From the NCBI GenBank assembly GCA_021651055.1, contig JAJHOH010000001.1:2480001-2544000 (forward strand): DNA of 64,000 nucleotides. The letters are read 5' to 3'. The stretch comes from Candidatus Manganitrophus morganii (GTDB lineage: Bacteria > Nitrospirota > Nitrospiria > SBBL01 > Manganitrophaceae). How positions within the stretch are numbered: the stretch's first letter is position 1; every line of letters starts with the position of its first letter. A program made the translations under genes and the position numbers. This document shows positions 41,336 through 49,417 of the stretch, one piece after another. The notes under the pieces were generated by a model. It had not been told where the DNA came from, made no database searches, and worked only from the letters and a program-made list of their open reading frames with translations.

Positions 41336-41363
41336 AGTGTATCTCATCATTCGACGGTGTCAA
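41336..41363 (-). promoter_or_regulatory. Promoter of the TPR lipoprotein gene
   Basis: Minus strand: -35 TTGACA (41363-41358), 16-base spacer, -10 TACACT (41341-41336). Start predicted at about 41329, next to the GTG at 41328, suggesting a leaderless mRNA. Confidence 0.5.
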
Positions 41364-41410
41364 GTATCCGATGAGCGAGTAAGGTCCCTCCGAGCCGATT
41401 TTTTCATCGG

Positions 41411-41659
41411 TCATGGAAGGTGTTGAATGGCGACCTCGAGAAAATCCCATAATACTTGACGCGTGGTGGCGTGTGCGTGGGGGTAGCTTTTCCCGGTCAA
41501 CTGCTCGTAAAGAATTTTCGCTTTTTCTTTTTTCGCCTGAAAGTCGGCCAGCGGGAGATCGGGGGAGAGCGAGACCAGGTCCGGATAGCCGTTGGGATCT
41601 TTCTTGATGAGAAGAGATTCCCCCTGGTCTGTTTGAATCCAAAGTCCGATCTCAGTCAT
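41411..41659 (-). CDS. Small hypothetical protein
   Basis: 82 residues, soluble, no recognised domain. It begins MTEIGLWIQTDQGESLLIKK and contains LYEQLTGKSYPHAHATTRQV. The start overlaps the stop of the upstream membrane-protein gene by ATGA, which supports both as real, translationally coupled genes. No cysteines and no signal peptide. Function unknown. Confidence 0.6.
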   Translation of the reverse strand: MTEIGLWIQTDQGESLLIKKDPNGYPDLVSLSPDLPLADFQAKKEKAKILYEQLTGKSYPHAHATTRQVLWDFLEVAIQHLP

Positions 41660-41883
41660 GGTCCTTCTTCATCTGTGTTGTTTTGATGGTCGGTCTTCTC
41701 TTCTCGGACATTTTTCTTTTTCTCATCCCTGACCGGTCCGAGCGCAAAAGAGATAAGGAGGAGAGAGCCGATAAAAAAGAGAAAGGCGAGGGGGAGCAGA
41801 TAAAAGGTGAAGGCAAGAGTGATAGAAAAAAATAGTCCGAAAAGTCCGAGGAAAACAAGAAAGCAACCTCCCATTCCCTTCAT
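41656..41883 (-). CDS. Small membrane protein with two hydrophobic helices
   Basis: 75 residues. MKGMGGCFLVFLGLFGLFFS and the following segment (FTFYLLPLAFLFFIGSLLLI) make two helices; the C-terminus is highly charged (KKKNVREEKTDHQ). ATGA overlap with the next gene. ATG 41883 is chosen; ATG 41874 with the GAAGGGA before it is also possible. No recognised family. Confidence 0.6.
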   Translation of the reverse strand: MKGMGGCFLVFLGLFGLFFSITLAFTFYLLPLAFLFFIGSLLLISFALGPVRDEKKKNVREEKTDHQNNTDEEGP

Positions 41884-41958
41884 AATCGGGTATTCCGGAA
41901 CGGTTGCGCGGCAGGAGATGGAATCGGCCCGCTCGATATTTCCAAGGGGAGGACTTTT

Positions 41959-42342
41959 CTACTGCCTGATTTTTTCTTCCGCCTCTTGTTTGGTTTTACA
42001 ATCGATGCAAAGCGTTGTGACGGGGCGTGCCTTCAGTCGTTTCACAGAGATCTGCCCGCCGCACGATTCGCAGACGCCGAACGTTCCTTCGTTGATCCGA
42101 TCGATCGCCTCGTCAATTTTTTTCAGGAGCTTCTGCTCGCGCTCACGAAGCCGGAGAATAAAGTTTTGATCCGCTTCCGCGGAGGCTTGATCGCCCAGAT
42201 CGGTCAACGTTTCATTCCCCTGATTCAGACCGCTTCCAAGAATCACGCCGGCATCGGCCAGCAGCGCTTCTTTTTGCTTCTCAAGATCTTTCTTGATCTC
42301 CTCGTAGGGATTTGTCACCCGTTCTTTCTTCTTCGTTTTCAT
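41959..42342 (-). CDS. DksA/TraR-type C4 zinc-finger regulator
   Basis: 127 residues from MKTKKKERVTNPYEEIKKDL. An N-terminal coiled coil is followed by a C-terminal zinc finger with CESC and CIDC (GTFGVCESCGGQISVKRLKA). DksA-family proteins enter the RNA polymerase secondary channel and work with ppGpp. The tip residues of E. coli DksA (DxxDxA) appear only loosely (DLGDQASAEADQ). AAAGGA precedes ATG 42342; ATG 42366 (MATERNN) is an alternative. The 120-bp gap downstream holds no gene. Confidence 0.85.
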   Translation of the reverse strand: MKTKKKERVTNPYEEIKKDLEKQKEALLADAGVILGSGLNQGNETLTDLGDQASAEADQNFILRLREREQKLLKKIDEAIDRINEGTFGVCESCGGQISVKRLKARPVTTLCIDCKTKQEAEEKIRQ

Positions 42343-42531
42343 CCGATTGTTCCTTTCCGTCGCCATTGCCCCAGTCCCTTTGTGAAAGCAATTAGCGAAA
42401 CAGTATAACAAAGAAAAAAAAGTGCGTCAAATAAAATTCCCGCCGCTTTCTCTTTATTTATTGAGTGACGGGAGCATCTTAAAGAGGAGTTTGGTCCGAT
42501 AGGAGCGATTTAAACGGGAGGAGGCGAGGAG

Positions 42532-43677
42532 TTACTTCTCCTCTTCCTGAAGGCGCTTGATCTCTTTTTTAATCTCGACTTCTGCAAGGGAAGGAAGGAC
42601 TTCCCAGGTAACCTTCTCGATAATTTCTTTTAATTCCGCCTTCGGCAGGGCGGCCTGGAGCATGCCCGGAAGCACATCCCAGACGACCTTCTCGACGATC
42701 TCCAGGACATTCTTCCGAATCAGTTCGTTCACCTCTGCAGGATCGATCGGAGCGGCGGAAGACGCGGCGGCCGTCTGAGGGATTTTTCCCGAAAAGGGGG
42801 AGGGATCGGCCATTGGCGGAACCGACGGTTCATTCATCTCCACCTCCTCATTGTTCGTTTGAAGGGATTCTTCCAGGGAGGGGACATCAATCTGCGGAAG
42901 GGAGCTCTCCAAGATAGACGGTTCTTCTATGGAGGGTTCTTCTGTCGGTGCGGGGGAAGGGGGTTCTTGAAAATAGCGGGTTTCTTCCAAAGACGGCTCA
43001 TGAAACGCCTCGGCCGATTCCGTCGGCGCCGCAGCCGGCGGAGGGACGACCGGATCGGTGAAAAACTGTGTTTCTTCTCCCATCTCTCCGGAGGAGGCCT
43101 TCGGTTCGTCTGCCGCGGGAGGAGCGGACTCTAGAAGGGTCTGTCCCGCCGCAACGATCGCTTCCGGCTCCTCCGGCAGGCTTCCCGGGCTCGACCAGCC
43201 GAGCAGCTCTTCGATCTTAACGGCGTCACCTCCCGGGTTTGAGAAATGTTCCGAAAGGCTCGATCCCTCTTTTTTCCCGGAAGCGTTGAGATCGACCATA
43301 ACCGCCTCGGCGGTTCCGGTCTGCCGTTTGGCTTCCTGGATGAGCTCCCTTGAATCGATCGGTTTTTTCAAGAAGGCCTGAATTCCCGCGGATTGAAGCT
43401 GCGCGGGATCGTAACTTTCAGTGGAGTTGATCAAAAGGATGATCGGGGTTTCGACGAGGCTTCCGCGCTGCCGTATCTTTTGAACGAAATTAAATATGTT
43501 CATCCCCTCGAGATTATAGTCGGCGAGGATCAAATCGGGCTGATTTTTAAATGCAAGATCGAGGGCGGAGAGGCCGTTGTCGATGGAGGTGACATCGTAC
43601 CCCTCTTTTCGGAGGGTCAGCTCGACCAGTTTTTGGACGGCCAGATTATCATCGATGAGGAGCACTCTTCGGGGCAT
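42532..43677 (-). CDS. Response regulator with receiver domain and helical repeat tail
   Basis: 381 residues. Receiver domain 1-120: acidic pair (LLIDDN), phospho-acceptor Asp53 (LILADYN), and Lys in FLKKPID. A long Glu/Pro/Ser-rich disordered linker (about 130-310) contains repeated acidic FFTDP/RYFQEPP-like motifs. The C-terminus has two copies of a helical motif (IVEKVVWDVLPGML and IIEKVTWEVLPSLA). No DNA-binding output is seen, so it probably acts by protein contact, as FrzS-like regulators do in motility. Partner kinase not in the window. Confidence 0.82.
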   Translation of the reverse strand: MPRRVLLIDDNLAVQKLVELTLRKEGYDVTSIDNGLSALDLAFKNQPDLILADYNLEGMNIFNFVQKIRQRGSLVETPIILLINSTESYDPAQLQSAGIQAFLKKPIDSRELIQEAKRQTGTAEAVMVDLNASGKKEGSSLSEHFSNPGGDAVKIEELLGWSSPGSLPEEPEAIVAAGQTLLESAPPAADEPKASSGEMGEETQFFTDPVVPPPAAAPTESAEAFHEPSLEETRYFQEPPSPAPTEEPSIEEPSILESSLPQIDVPSLEESLQTNNEEVEMNEPSVPPMADPSPFSGKIPQTAAASSAAPIDPAEVNELIRKNVLEIVEKVVWDVLPGMLQAALPKAELKEIIEKVTWEVLPSLAEVEIKKEIKRLQEEEK

Positions 43678-43736
43678 TTCGCCTCCGGTTCTTGGGGGTA
43701 CGAAGTCCAGATTTCAAGGACGGAAAAAGCGACCAA

Positions 43737-43765
43737 AACCTACCATAGGATCTTTTTCCTGTCAA
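43737..43765 (-). promoter_or_regulatory. Promoter of the response regulator gene
   Basis: Minus strand: TTGACA (43765-43760), 17-base spacer, TAGGTT (43742-43737). A small hairpin AGGAGA-TTAC-TCTCCT (43807-43822) stands upstream, after the MBL gene, and could act as its weak terminator. Confidence 0.5.
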
Positions 43766-43875
43766 GGAATCGGCCTGGTTTATCGAGTGAAAAATCATTC
43801 TTTCCCAGGAGATTACTCTCCTTGATGCAGGAATGGAAGGCAGGGTTTGGCCGAAACAGTTCGAACGCGGAGGGC

Positions 43876-44676
43876 TTACGTCAGGGTGGCCACCGGGCTG
43901 ATGAAGTCCTGCCAGCCGAGGTGAAGTTGAACCGCGTCGCCGGTTTCTTTCAACACCGCTTCCGCAGCTTGGTAGGCGAGATGAGGAAGATTGTTCTTCT
44001 GGCTCAAATGGGCCAGAAAGAGGGTTCTTAATTTGGGGTGAAGAAGCGATCGGAGCAGCGTGCTGGAATCCTCGTTCGAGAGATGACCCCGGTCGCCGGC
44101 GACCCGCTTCTTGATGTGAAGCGGGTAGGGACCGTTGAGCAACAAGTGGGGATCATAATTCGATTCAAGGATGAGGAGATCACATTCTTTCATCGCATCT
44201 AAAGAGGGGGTCAGACAACCGAGGTCGGTCACCATGCCGACTTTATGCCGGTCGGTCTGGACCGTATAACCGACCGGATCGGCGGCATCGTGAGAAATCG
44301 GAAAGGGATGGATCTGGAAAGGACCGACCCAGAAGGAAGAGCCGGTTTCAAACAGGTGAATCGACATCGGGAGCTTTCTGAGGCTCTTGGCGGACCGGCG
44401 GGTTTCTTCATTGGCGTAGATCGGGATATTGTACTTCAGGGCGAGAGGACCGGCCCCGTGGAGATGATCGTGATGTTCATGGGTAATGAGGACCGCCTTG
44501 ATCTGGCGGATATCGACCTGAATGGCGCGAAGGCGGGAGACGATCTGCCCTGCGGGAAGACCGGCATCGATCAAGACGCCTTCTCCCTCTTTCTTCCCGT
44601 TGCCGGGGTGGCCGATGTAGGCTGTGTTTCCCCCGCTTCCGCTCCCCAGCAGACAGACCCGTAGCTCGATGATCAT
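43876..44676 (-). CDS. Metallo-beta-lactamase fold hydrolase (YycJ/WalJ-like)
   Basis: 266 residues from MIIELRVCLLGSGSGGNTAY. The HxHxDH site is THEHHDH, with downstream metal ligands in HDAADPVGY and ESNYDPHLL. The opening GSGSGGN and the size match the YycJ/WalJ branch, linked to DNA repair or cell-wall control in Firmicutes. Likely a nuclease or phosphodiesterase; substrate uncertain. An in-frame GTG at 44685 would add three residues. Confidence 0.82.
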   Translation of the reverse strand: MIIELRVCLLGSGSGGNTAYIGHPGNGKKEGEGVLIDAGLPAGQIVSRLRAIQVDIRQIKAVLITHEHHDHLHGAGPLALKYNIPIYANEETRRSAKSLRKLPMSIHLFETGSSFWVGPFQIHPFPISHDAADPVGYTVQTDRHKVGMVTDLGCLTPSLDAMKECDLLILESNYDPHLLLNGPYPLHIKKRVAGDRGHLSNEDSSTLLRSLLHPKLRTLFLAHLSQKNNLPHLAYQAAEAVLKETGDAVQLHLGWQDFISPVATLT

Positions 44677-44750
44677 TTCCCTCACACTGGAGGGAAAAGA
44701 TAAAGAATCGAACCCGGCTTGTCAAGGCGGCTTTTGATTTGACTGGTTAT

Positions 44751-44880
44751 CAGTGCAAAGCGAGCGACTGGCTTTGCCAGCGGGAGCGCCAGGGGCGTGG
44801 GCATCGGAGGATTCCTGCGCAGCAGGAACCGCAGGGGCCCCCACATACAAACGGGTCAGCAGTAGTCGCTTTGTGCACAG
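44751..44880. repeat. Inverted-repeat element at the 3' end of nrdJ
   Basis: About 130 bp bounded by imperfect terminal inverted repeats (CAGTGCAAAGCGA at 44751-44763; TCGCTTTGTGCACAG at 44866-44880). Inside are further palindromes: TTCCTGC-GCA-GCAGGAA and a GGGGCCCCC block. It has the size and symmetry of a MITE- or REP-like element. It covers the last codons of nrdJ. No ORF inside. A second copy was not seen in this window. Confidence 0.5.
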
Positions 44881-46586
44881 GCGAGAACCTGCTCGTCTCG
44901 GCTCATGTCCCGGTAGATCGTGACCCCTTTGCACCCTTCGCGATAGGCGAGAAGAAAAACCTTCTCGACATCTTGAGGGGTGGCCTCTCTGGGGAAATTG
45001 ACCGTCTTGGAGACCGCATTATCCGTATGTTTCTGAAAGGCCGCCTGCATTCGAATGTGGAATTCAGGAGCGAGATCATGGGAGGTCACGAAAATGCGTT
45101 GAATCTCTTCTGGGACCTCGGCCATCCCCCGTACCGATCCGGTCGCGGCGACCCGGGCGATGAGCGCCTCGGAATAGAAGCCTCCCCGGCGGGCCGCTCC
45201 CACGAAGCGGGCGTTTAATTCAGGAAGGCGAACGCCTCCCAGAACCCGGCGATGGTAGGAGAGGGCATACAGCGGCTCGATTCCGCTGGAGCAGTCTGCG
45301 ATGACACTCAAGGTCCCGGTCGGAGCGATCGTTGTTGTGGTCGCGTTGCGTAACCGGAGTCCTTGGCCGGCGTAAATGCTCTGATCGTATGCCGGGAAGA
45401 CGCCCCGTTCTTTCGCAATCGCCGCGGAGGCTTCCCGCGCTTCCCTCCGAACGAAAGACATGATCTCCTCTGCAAGCCCGAGCGCTTCGTTGCTGTCGTA
45501 AGGGATGTTCAACTCGGTCAGGAGATCGGCGAACCCCATCACCCCCAATCCGATTTTTCGGGTCCGATAGGTCGCTTCGGCGATCTGGGGGAGGGGGTAT
45601 TGGTTTTGATCGATCACATTGTCGAGGAGGTGAACCCCTTTCCAGACGGTCTCCTTTAACTTCGGGTAGTCGATCTCTCTTTTGTGGGAGAGCATCTTGA
45701 CGAGGTTCACCGAGCCAAGATTACACGACTCGTTCGGGAGAAGCGGTTGCTCTCCGCAGGGGTTGGTCGACTCAAAGCTCCCGAGCGCCGGCGTCGGATT
45801 GTCTCGGTTGATCCGGTCGATAAAAATAATCCCGGGATCTCCGCTCTTCCAGGCGGCCTGAACGATCTGATTGAAGACCATTCGGGCCGGGAGCCGGCGC
45901 ACTTCATTCCCCGTCCGTGGGCTGACGAGCGGGTAGGCTTCGTCTTTCTGGAGCGCTTCCATGAACAGATCGGTCACGGCGACCGAGAGATTGAAGTTCA
46001 CCATCTCCCGGGGGTCCTCCTTGATCGTGATGAAATCGAGAATGTCGGGATGGTCGACGCGGAGGATCCCCATATTGGCCCCCCGCCGGGCGCCCCCCTG
46101 CTTGATCACTTCCGTCGCCATGTTGAAGACCTTCATAAAGGAGACCGGTCCGGAGGCGATCCCCGAGGTCGAGAGGACCCGATCGTTCTGCGGCCGAAGC
46201 CGCGTGAAGGAAAAGCCGGTCCCCCCCCCGCTCTGATGAATCAAGGCGGTATCCTTGATCGCTTCAAAGATCGATTCGAGCGAGTCTTCGACCGGGATGA
46301 CGAAACAGGCGGAAAGCTGCTGCAATTCTCTTCCGGCATTCATCAGGGTGGGGGAGTTCGGAAGAAACGCGAGAGACGAGAGAAGATCGTAGAAGGTCTC
46401 GGCGGTCTCCGCGGCCTGGGAATCCGATCGATACCGCCGGTCGGCCTCCGCAATATTGTTCGCCACCCGGCGGAACATCTCCTCCGGGGTTTCGATCAGG
46501 CGGCCTTCCGGGTCCCTTTTAAGATATCGCTTCTCCAGAACGGTGATCGCATTCTGAGAGAGGGAAGAGCGATCTTTTAACTGCAT
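44856..46586 (-). CDS. nrdJ: Adenosylcobalamin-dependent ribonucleotide reductase, short C-terminus
   Basis: 576 residues. Class II RNR makes deoxyribonucleotides from ribonucleotides using B12. The fold and active site are clear: FLPNSPTLMNAG, LSACFVIPVEDSLESIFEAI, GGGTGFSFTRLRP, ESTNPCGEQPLLPNESCNLG and the catalytic-loop APTGTLSVIADCSSG. The protein ends just after KGVTIYRDMSRDEQVLACAQ with SDYC, where homologues continue with a long tail bearing the redox Cys pair. Here the last residues give a C-x5-C pair encoded inside an inverted-repeat element. No B12 riboswitch was found upstream. Confidence 0.9.
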   Translation of the reverse strand: MQLKDRSSLSQNAITVLEKRYLKRDPEGRLIETPEEMFRRVANNIAEADRRYRSDSQAAETAETFYDLLSSLAFLPNSPTLMNAGRELQQLSACFVIPVEDSLESIFEAIKDTALIHQSGGGTGFSFTRLRPQNDRVLSTSGIASGPVSFMKVFNMATEVIKQGGARRGANMGILRVDHPDILDFITIKEDPREMVNFNLSVAVTDLFMEALQKDEAYPLVSPRTGNEVRRLPARMVFNQIVQAAWKSGDPGIIFIDRINRDNPTPALGSFESTNPCGEQPLLPNESCNLGSVNLVKMLSHKREIDYPKLKETVWKGVHLLDNVIDQNQYPLPQIAEATYRTRKIGLGVMGFADLLTELNIPYDSNEALGLAEEIMSFVRREAREASAAIAKERGVFPAYDQSIYAGQGLRLRNATTTTIAPTGTLSVIADCSSGIEPLYALSYHRRVLGGVRLPELNARFVGAARRGGFYSEALIARVAATGSVRGMAEVPEEIQRIFVTSHDLAPEFHIRMQAAFQKHTDNAVSKTVNFPREATPQDVEKVFLLAYREGCKGVTIYRDMSRDEQVLACAQSDYC

Positions 46587-46700
46587 GTTCCGAATCCCTT
46601 TCGATCTAAATGATTACGATCATATCGGTGCGGCGCGGGGGAGTCAAGTCTGAGACGGTTTATTCCAAACGCGACCTGATCATTACGAATGGACCGCTGT

Positions 46701-46729
46701 TTGACAGCGCCGCGGCGGGTCGATATGAT
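46701..46729 (+). promoter_or_regulatory. Promoter of the cytochrome c gene
   Basis: Perfect -35 TTGACA (46701-46706), exact 17-base spacer, -10 TATGAT (46724-46729). Start near 46736, leader about 25 nt. Confidence 0.65.
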
Positions 46730-46760
46730 AGCGCCGACCGTCCCTTATTTGGAGAAGAGA

Positions 46761-47141
46761 ATGAATCGGAGAATCATCTTTATATCGCTGCTGGCGGCTT
46801 TCCTCTGGGTCGGCTGCAGCGAGTCGAAATCGTCCCCATCGGGTCCGGCTCCGAAAGCGCCGGCCGAGCTCGCCCAGGGAGAGGCGCTCTTCAACACCCA
46901 CTGCGCGCGATGCCATGGAGAAGGAGCCAAGGGGACGAACCAGGGGCCGACCTTTCTTTCAAAGATCTATGAGCCGAGCCATCATGGCGATGCGGCGTTT
47001 CAAATGGCCCCTCAACGGGGAGTCCGCGCTCATCATTGGAATTTCGGCGATATGCCGAAAATCGAAGCGGTTCAGCCGGAAGAGGTCAATGAGATCATCC
47101 GTTATGTCCGATGGCTTCAGAAGGAAGCGGGGATTTTCTGA
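46761..47141 (+). CDS. Monoheme cytochrome c lipoprotein
   Basis: 126 residues from MNRRIIFISLLAAFLWVGCS with lipobox VGC. One heme site CARCH (FNTHCARCHGEGAKGTNQGP) and a Met ligand in NFGDMPKI make it a small class I cytochrome. It is probably tethered to the periplasmic face as an electron carrier. The start has GGAGAAGAG just upstream and its own strong promoter; the frame extends upstream but is excluded by these signals. Divergent from nrdJ. Confidence 0.9.
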   Translation: MNRRIIFISLLAAFLWVGCSESKSSPSGPAPKAPAELAQGEALFNTHCARCHGEGAKGTNQGPTFLSKIYEPSHHGDAAFQMAPQRGVRAHHWNFGDMPKIEAVQPEEVNEIIRYVRWLQKEAGIF

Positions 47142-47182
47142 TCTTCATTGACAACCGGTCCGGCGGAGGGTAGCTTCAATTG

Positions 47183-48154
47183 ATGACGTCCAAGCAAAAA
47201 GAACGACTGGCGCCCTTGATTGAATCGTTTTTTCAAAGTCATCCTCATGCCGAGCGGATCAAAGCCGATCCGGTGGAGTTTCCGCATCGCTACACCGACC
47301 CGAGGGAGATCGAGCTGGTCGGATGGCTTGCCGCGGCCCTTGCGTATGGCCGGGTCGATCTCTTTAAGGCGGCGGTGGAGAAGATGTTGGCCTTGATGGA
47401 GGGAGGGCCGTATGCTTATCTGGCCCGGTTCGATCCGGTTCGCGAGCGTCCCCGTTTCAAGGGAATTTATTACCGGCTCAACTCAACCGATGATCTCTTC
47501 TGCTTCATTTACATGATGAGCCGGGTCGTCCAGCGGTTTGGGTCGGTCGGGGCGCTTTTCCGGTCGCTCTATCGGGAAGAGGAAGAAGACCTCGGTCCCA
47601 CCCTCTCTCGGTTTATGGGGGTTGTCTCTTCGATCGATTCCCGACCGGTCTACGGCAAAAAGGGGATTCCCGACGGCCTCCGCCAGCTGCTCTCTTCCCC
47701 TGCTCAGGGGAGCGCTTGCAAGCGGATGAATCTTTATCTGCGTTGGATGGTCCGTCCGAGAGACGGAATCGATTTTGGCCTCTGGAAGGAAATTCCGCCG
47801 GGTAAGCTGATCATCCCGCTCGATACTCATATCGTCCGCATTTCCCGCTACCTGGGTCTGACGCGGCGAAAGAGCCCCGATTGGAAGATGGCCAAAGAGA
47901 TCACAGAGAGCTTAAAGGCGTTCGATCCCATCGATCCGCTTAAATATGATTTTGGTCTCTGTCACCTTGGAATTTCGGGAGCCTGTCCGATCGAGCGGGA
48001 TCGAGAGAAATGCCGCGGATGTTCCCTTTTAGACGGATGTCAAAGGGGACGAAGAGCGGTCCGAAGCCGAAGCGCTTTTCCAACACCATCCCCTCGTCAT
48101 GGGGGAGGGGATGAAGCGCCTCGGAAAGAGTTTGCATCGATTACAATCTCATAG
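47183..48154 (+). CDS. TIGR02757 family protein (DUF2400)
   Basis: 323 residues from MTSKQKERLAPLIESFFQSH. The block VEFPHRYTDPREIELVGWLA and then AAALAYGRVDLF is diagnostic of TIGR02757/DUF2400, a helical HhH-GPD-like family with unknown function. The C-terminus CPIERDREKCRGCSLLDGC, after GLCHLGISGA, resembles the 4Fe-4S loop of endonuclease III-type glycosylases, so a DNA-repair role is plausible. GGAGGG precedes ATG 47183. Its 3' end overlaps the convergent gene by 58 bp. Confidence 0.82.
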   Translation: MTSKQKERLAPLIESFFQSHPHAERIKADPVEFPHRYTDPREIELVGWLAAALAYGRVDLFKAAVEKMLALMEGGPYAYLARFDPVRERPRFKGIYYRLNSTDDLFCFIYMMSRVVQRFGSVGALFRSLYREEEEDLGPTLSRFMGVVSSIDSRPVYGKKGIPDGLRQLLSSPAQGSACKRMNLYLRWMVRPRDGIDFGLWKEIPPGKLIIPLDTHIVRISRYLGLTRRKSPDWKMAKEITESLKAFDPIDPLKYDFGLCHLGISGACPIERDREKCRGCSLLDGCQRGRRAVRSRSAFPTPSPRHGGGDEAPRKEFASITIS

Positions 48155-48804
48155 TTGGGGCGGGAGGGGGGGAGGTCGAACTCGAGGACGGCATGATCCC
48201 GTCCGCCGATGATTCCGCTTTTCTCGCTTCCTTTCTGAAGGGTGTCGGAGAATTCGATCTCAACCCGCATCCGTCCCCTCCTCGGAACCTTTCCTTTATA
48301 ACAATATCGATGCTTCCGGTCTTCTTGGGTCGCTTCGCTTCGTTCGTAGAGGAGTCCATCCCAAGGAACTTCTTTAAATGAGTTCGCACTCCCCGCGGGA
48401 CCGAGTGAGATGACGAAGGGCATCGGCTTCGGGCAACTCTTTTTAGGAGCATGAAGACCGCGACAGGTGGGGAGGTCGCAGGGGAGGAATTCGAAGAAGG
48501 GCTTCCAACCCCTATTTCCTTCCCGGTGATAAAGATAGATCTGGACCCGTTCGTCGACTTGGCGAAACCCTTGAAGGTAAATCGGCTTTTTCAGCAGATT
48601 GATGATCCGAAGCGAGACCGGTGTCGGCTCTTCCGAGAAGGTTTCAGGCGGGGAGGGCTGGGGAACGATTGTCCCGGCCGGTATGGCCCCGTTTTCTTGA
48701 AAGGTGTGAGGAACGGCCTCTAGAAGGGCCGTCTGGACCGGAGGGATGGTCCACGTAAACAGGAAGATTGAAGCCAGAAAGAGTCGGTGTATGAGGGTCC
48801 GCAT
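48097..48804 (-). CDS. Exported hypothetical protein
   Basis: 235 residues with a signal peptide (MRTLIHRLFLASIFLFTWTI). The mature part is beta-rich (PVSLRIINLLKKPIYLQGFR; QIYLYHREGNRGWKPFFEFL) with four cysteines (CDLPTCRGLHAPKKSC and RYCYKGK) that could form disulfides. The end contains AVLEFDLPPSRPNYEI. No family recognised. The 3' end overlaps TIGR02757 in convergent orientation. Confidence 0.65.
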   Translation of the reverse strand: MRTLIHRLFLASIFLFTWTIPPVQTALLEAVPHTFQENGAIPAGTIVPQPSPPETFSEEPTPVSLRIINLLKKPIYLQGFRQVDERVQIYLYHREGNRGWKPFFEFLPCDLPTCRGLHAPKKSCPKPMPFVISLGPAGSANSFKEVPWDGLLYERSEATQEDRKHRYCYKGKVPRRGRMRVEIEFSDTLQKGSEKSGIIGGRDHAVLEFDLPPSRPNYEIVIDANSFRGASSPPP

Positions 48805-48894
48805 GACTTATTCCGAAGAGGGGCTTCGATTTCCTTGAAAACGATCGACGCAGTGTGTTATCAATATCGGTCAGAACGATCTCTGGAGGAAACC

Positions 48895-49110
48895 GTGCCG
48901 ATTTACGAATATGCCTGCTTAGAATGTAAAGAACAGTTTACCCTATTACAGTCTCTTTCAGCCAAAGCGGAAGAGACCCCTTGCCCCCATTGCGGAGAGC
49001 GGAAGAGCCGGCGGCTCTTTTCGACCTTCGCCTCCAAACCGAACGGCGAAACTTCCTCCTCGCCTCCCTCCACCGGTCATTCCCATAGCGGGGGCTGCGG
49101 ATGCGGATAG
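48895..49110 (+). CDS. FmdB-type zinc ribbon protein
   Basis: 71 residues from GTG 48895 (MPIYEYACLECKEQFTLLQS). The CxxC pairs CLEC and CPHC form the FmdB zinc ribbon, and the C-terminus is Ser/Pro-rich ending SGGCGCG, a common tail in this family. Regulatory role proposed for FmdB in formamidase operons; generally unknown. GGAGGAAACC precedes the GTG; the longer frame from 48787 overlaps the divergent gene. Confidence 0.85.
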   Translation: MPIYEYACLECKEQFTLLQSLSAKAEETPCPHCGERKSRRLFSTFASKPNGETSSSPPSTGHSHSGGCGCG

Positions 49111-49417
49111 GTTATGCCGTTTGTGAAGACCGTAGCCCTCTTGCTTCTTCGAACGACTGGAAGATTACTCCCTGCCGACGTAAGACGTCAACAAATTAGT
49201 ATTTCACTCTAGCGTAACTGAAACCGTCTCTACGGAGAAAGAGGGAACAGAATTCTTCCTCTTGACGTAAGGACGGATCTTGCTTTTCCGCATGCTTCCC
49301 GCTGCTTGACCCCTCTCTTCAAGCATGCTAAGATTCAGCACTTTACAGGCGCGTGGATCGGTTTCTTCGCCTGTTTTAACCTCTGGAATCAACGGGGAGA
49401 GACGGACTTACTGTAGA
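49111..49417. other. 307-bp region before the ccm operon
   Basis: No gene is supported. It contains two related GACGTAAG words (49178-49185, 49264-49271) and the promoter at 49306-49334. The leader after the predicted start is about 75 nt. Confidence 0.4.
49306..49334 (+). promoter_or_regulatory. Promoter of the ccm operon
   Basis: -35 TTGACC (49306-49311), 17-base spacer, -10 TAAGAT (49329-49334); start near 49341. Confidence 0.55.

Noticed and set aside
44722-44934. 70-codon minus-strand frame at the nrdJ 3' end
   Set aside because: Out-of-frame reading through nrdJ and the inverted-repeat element; arginine/alanine-rich composition as expected for a shadow.
46587-46760. Cobalamin riboswitch for nrdJ
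   Set aside because: The B12-box sequence (GCCACTG) and the needed leader length are absent in the 174-bp divergent gap.
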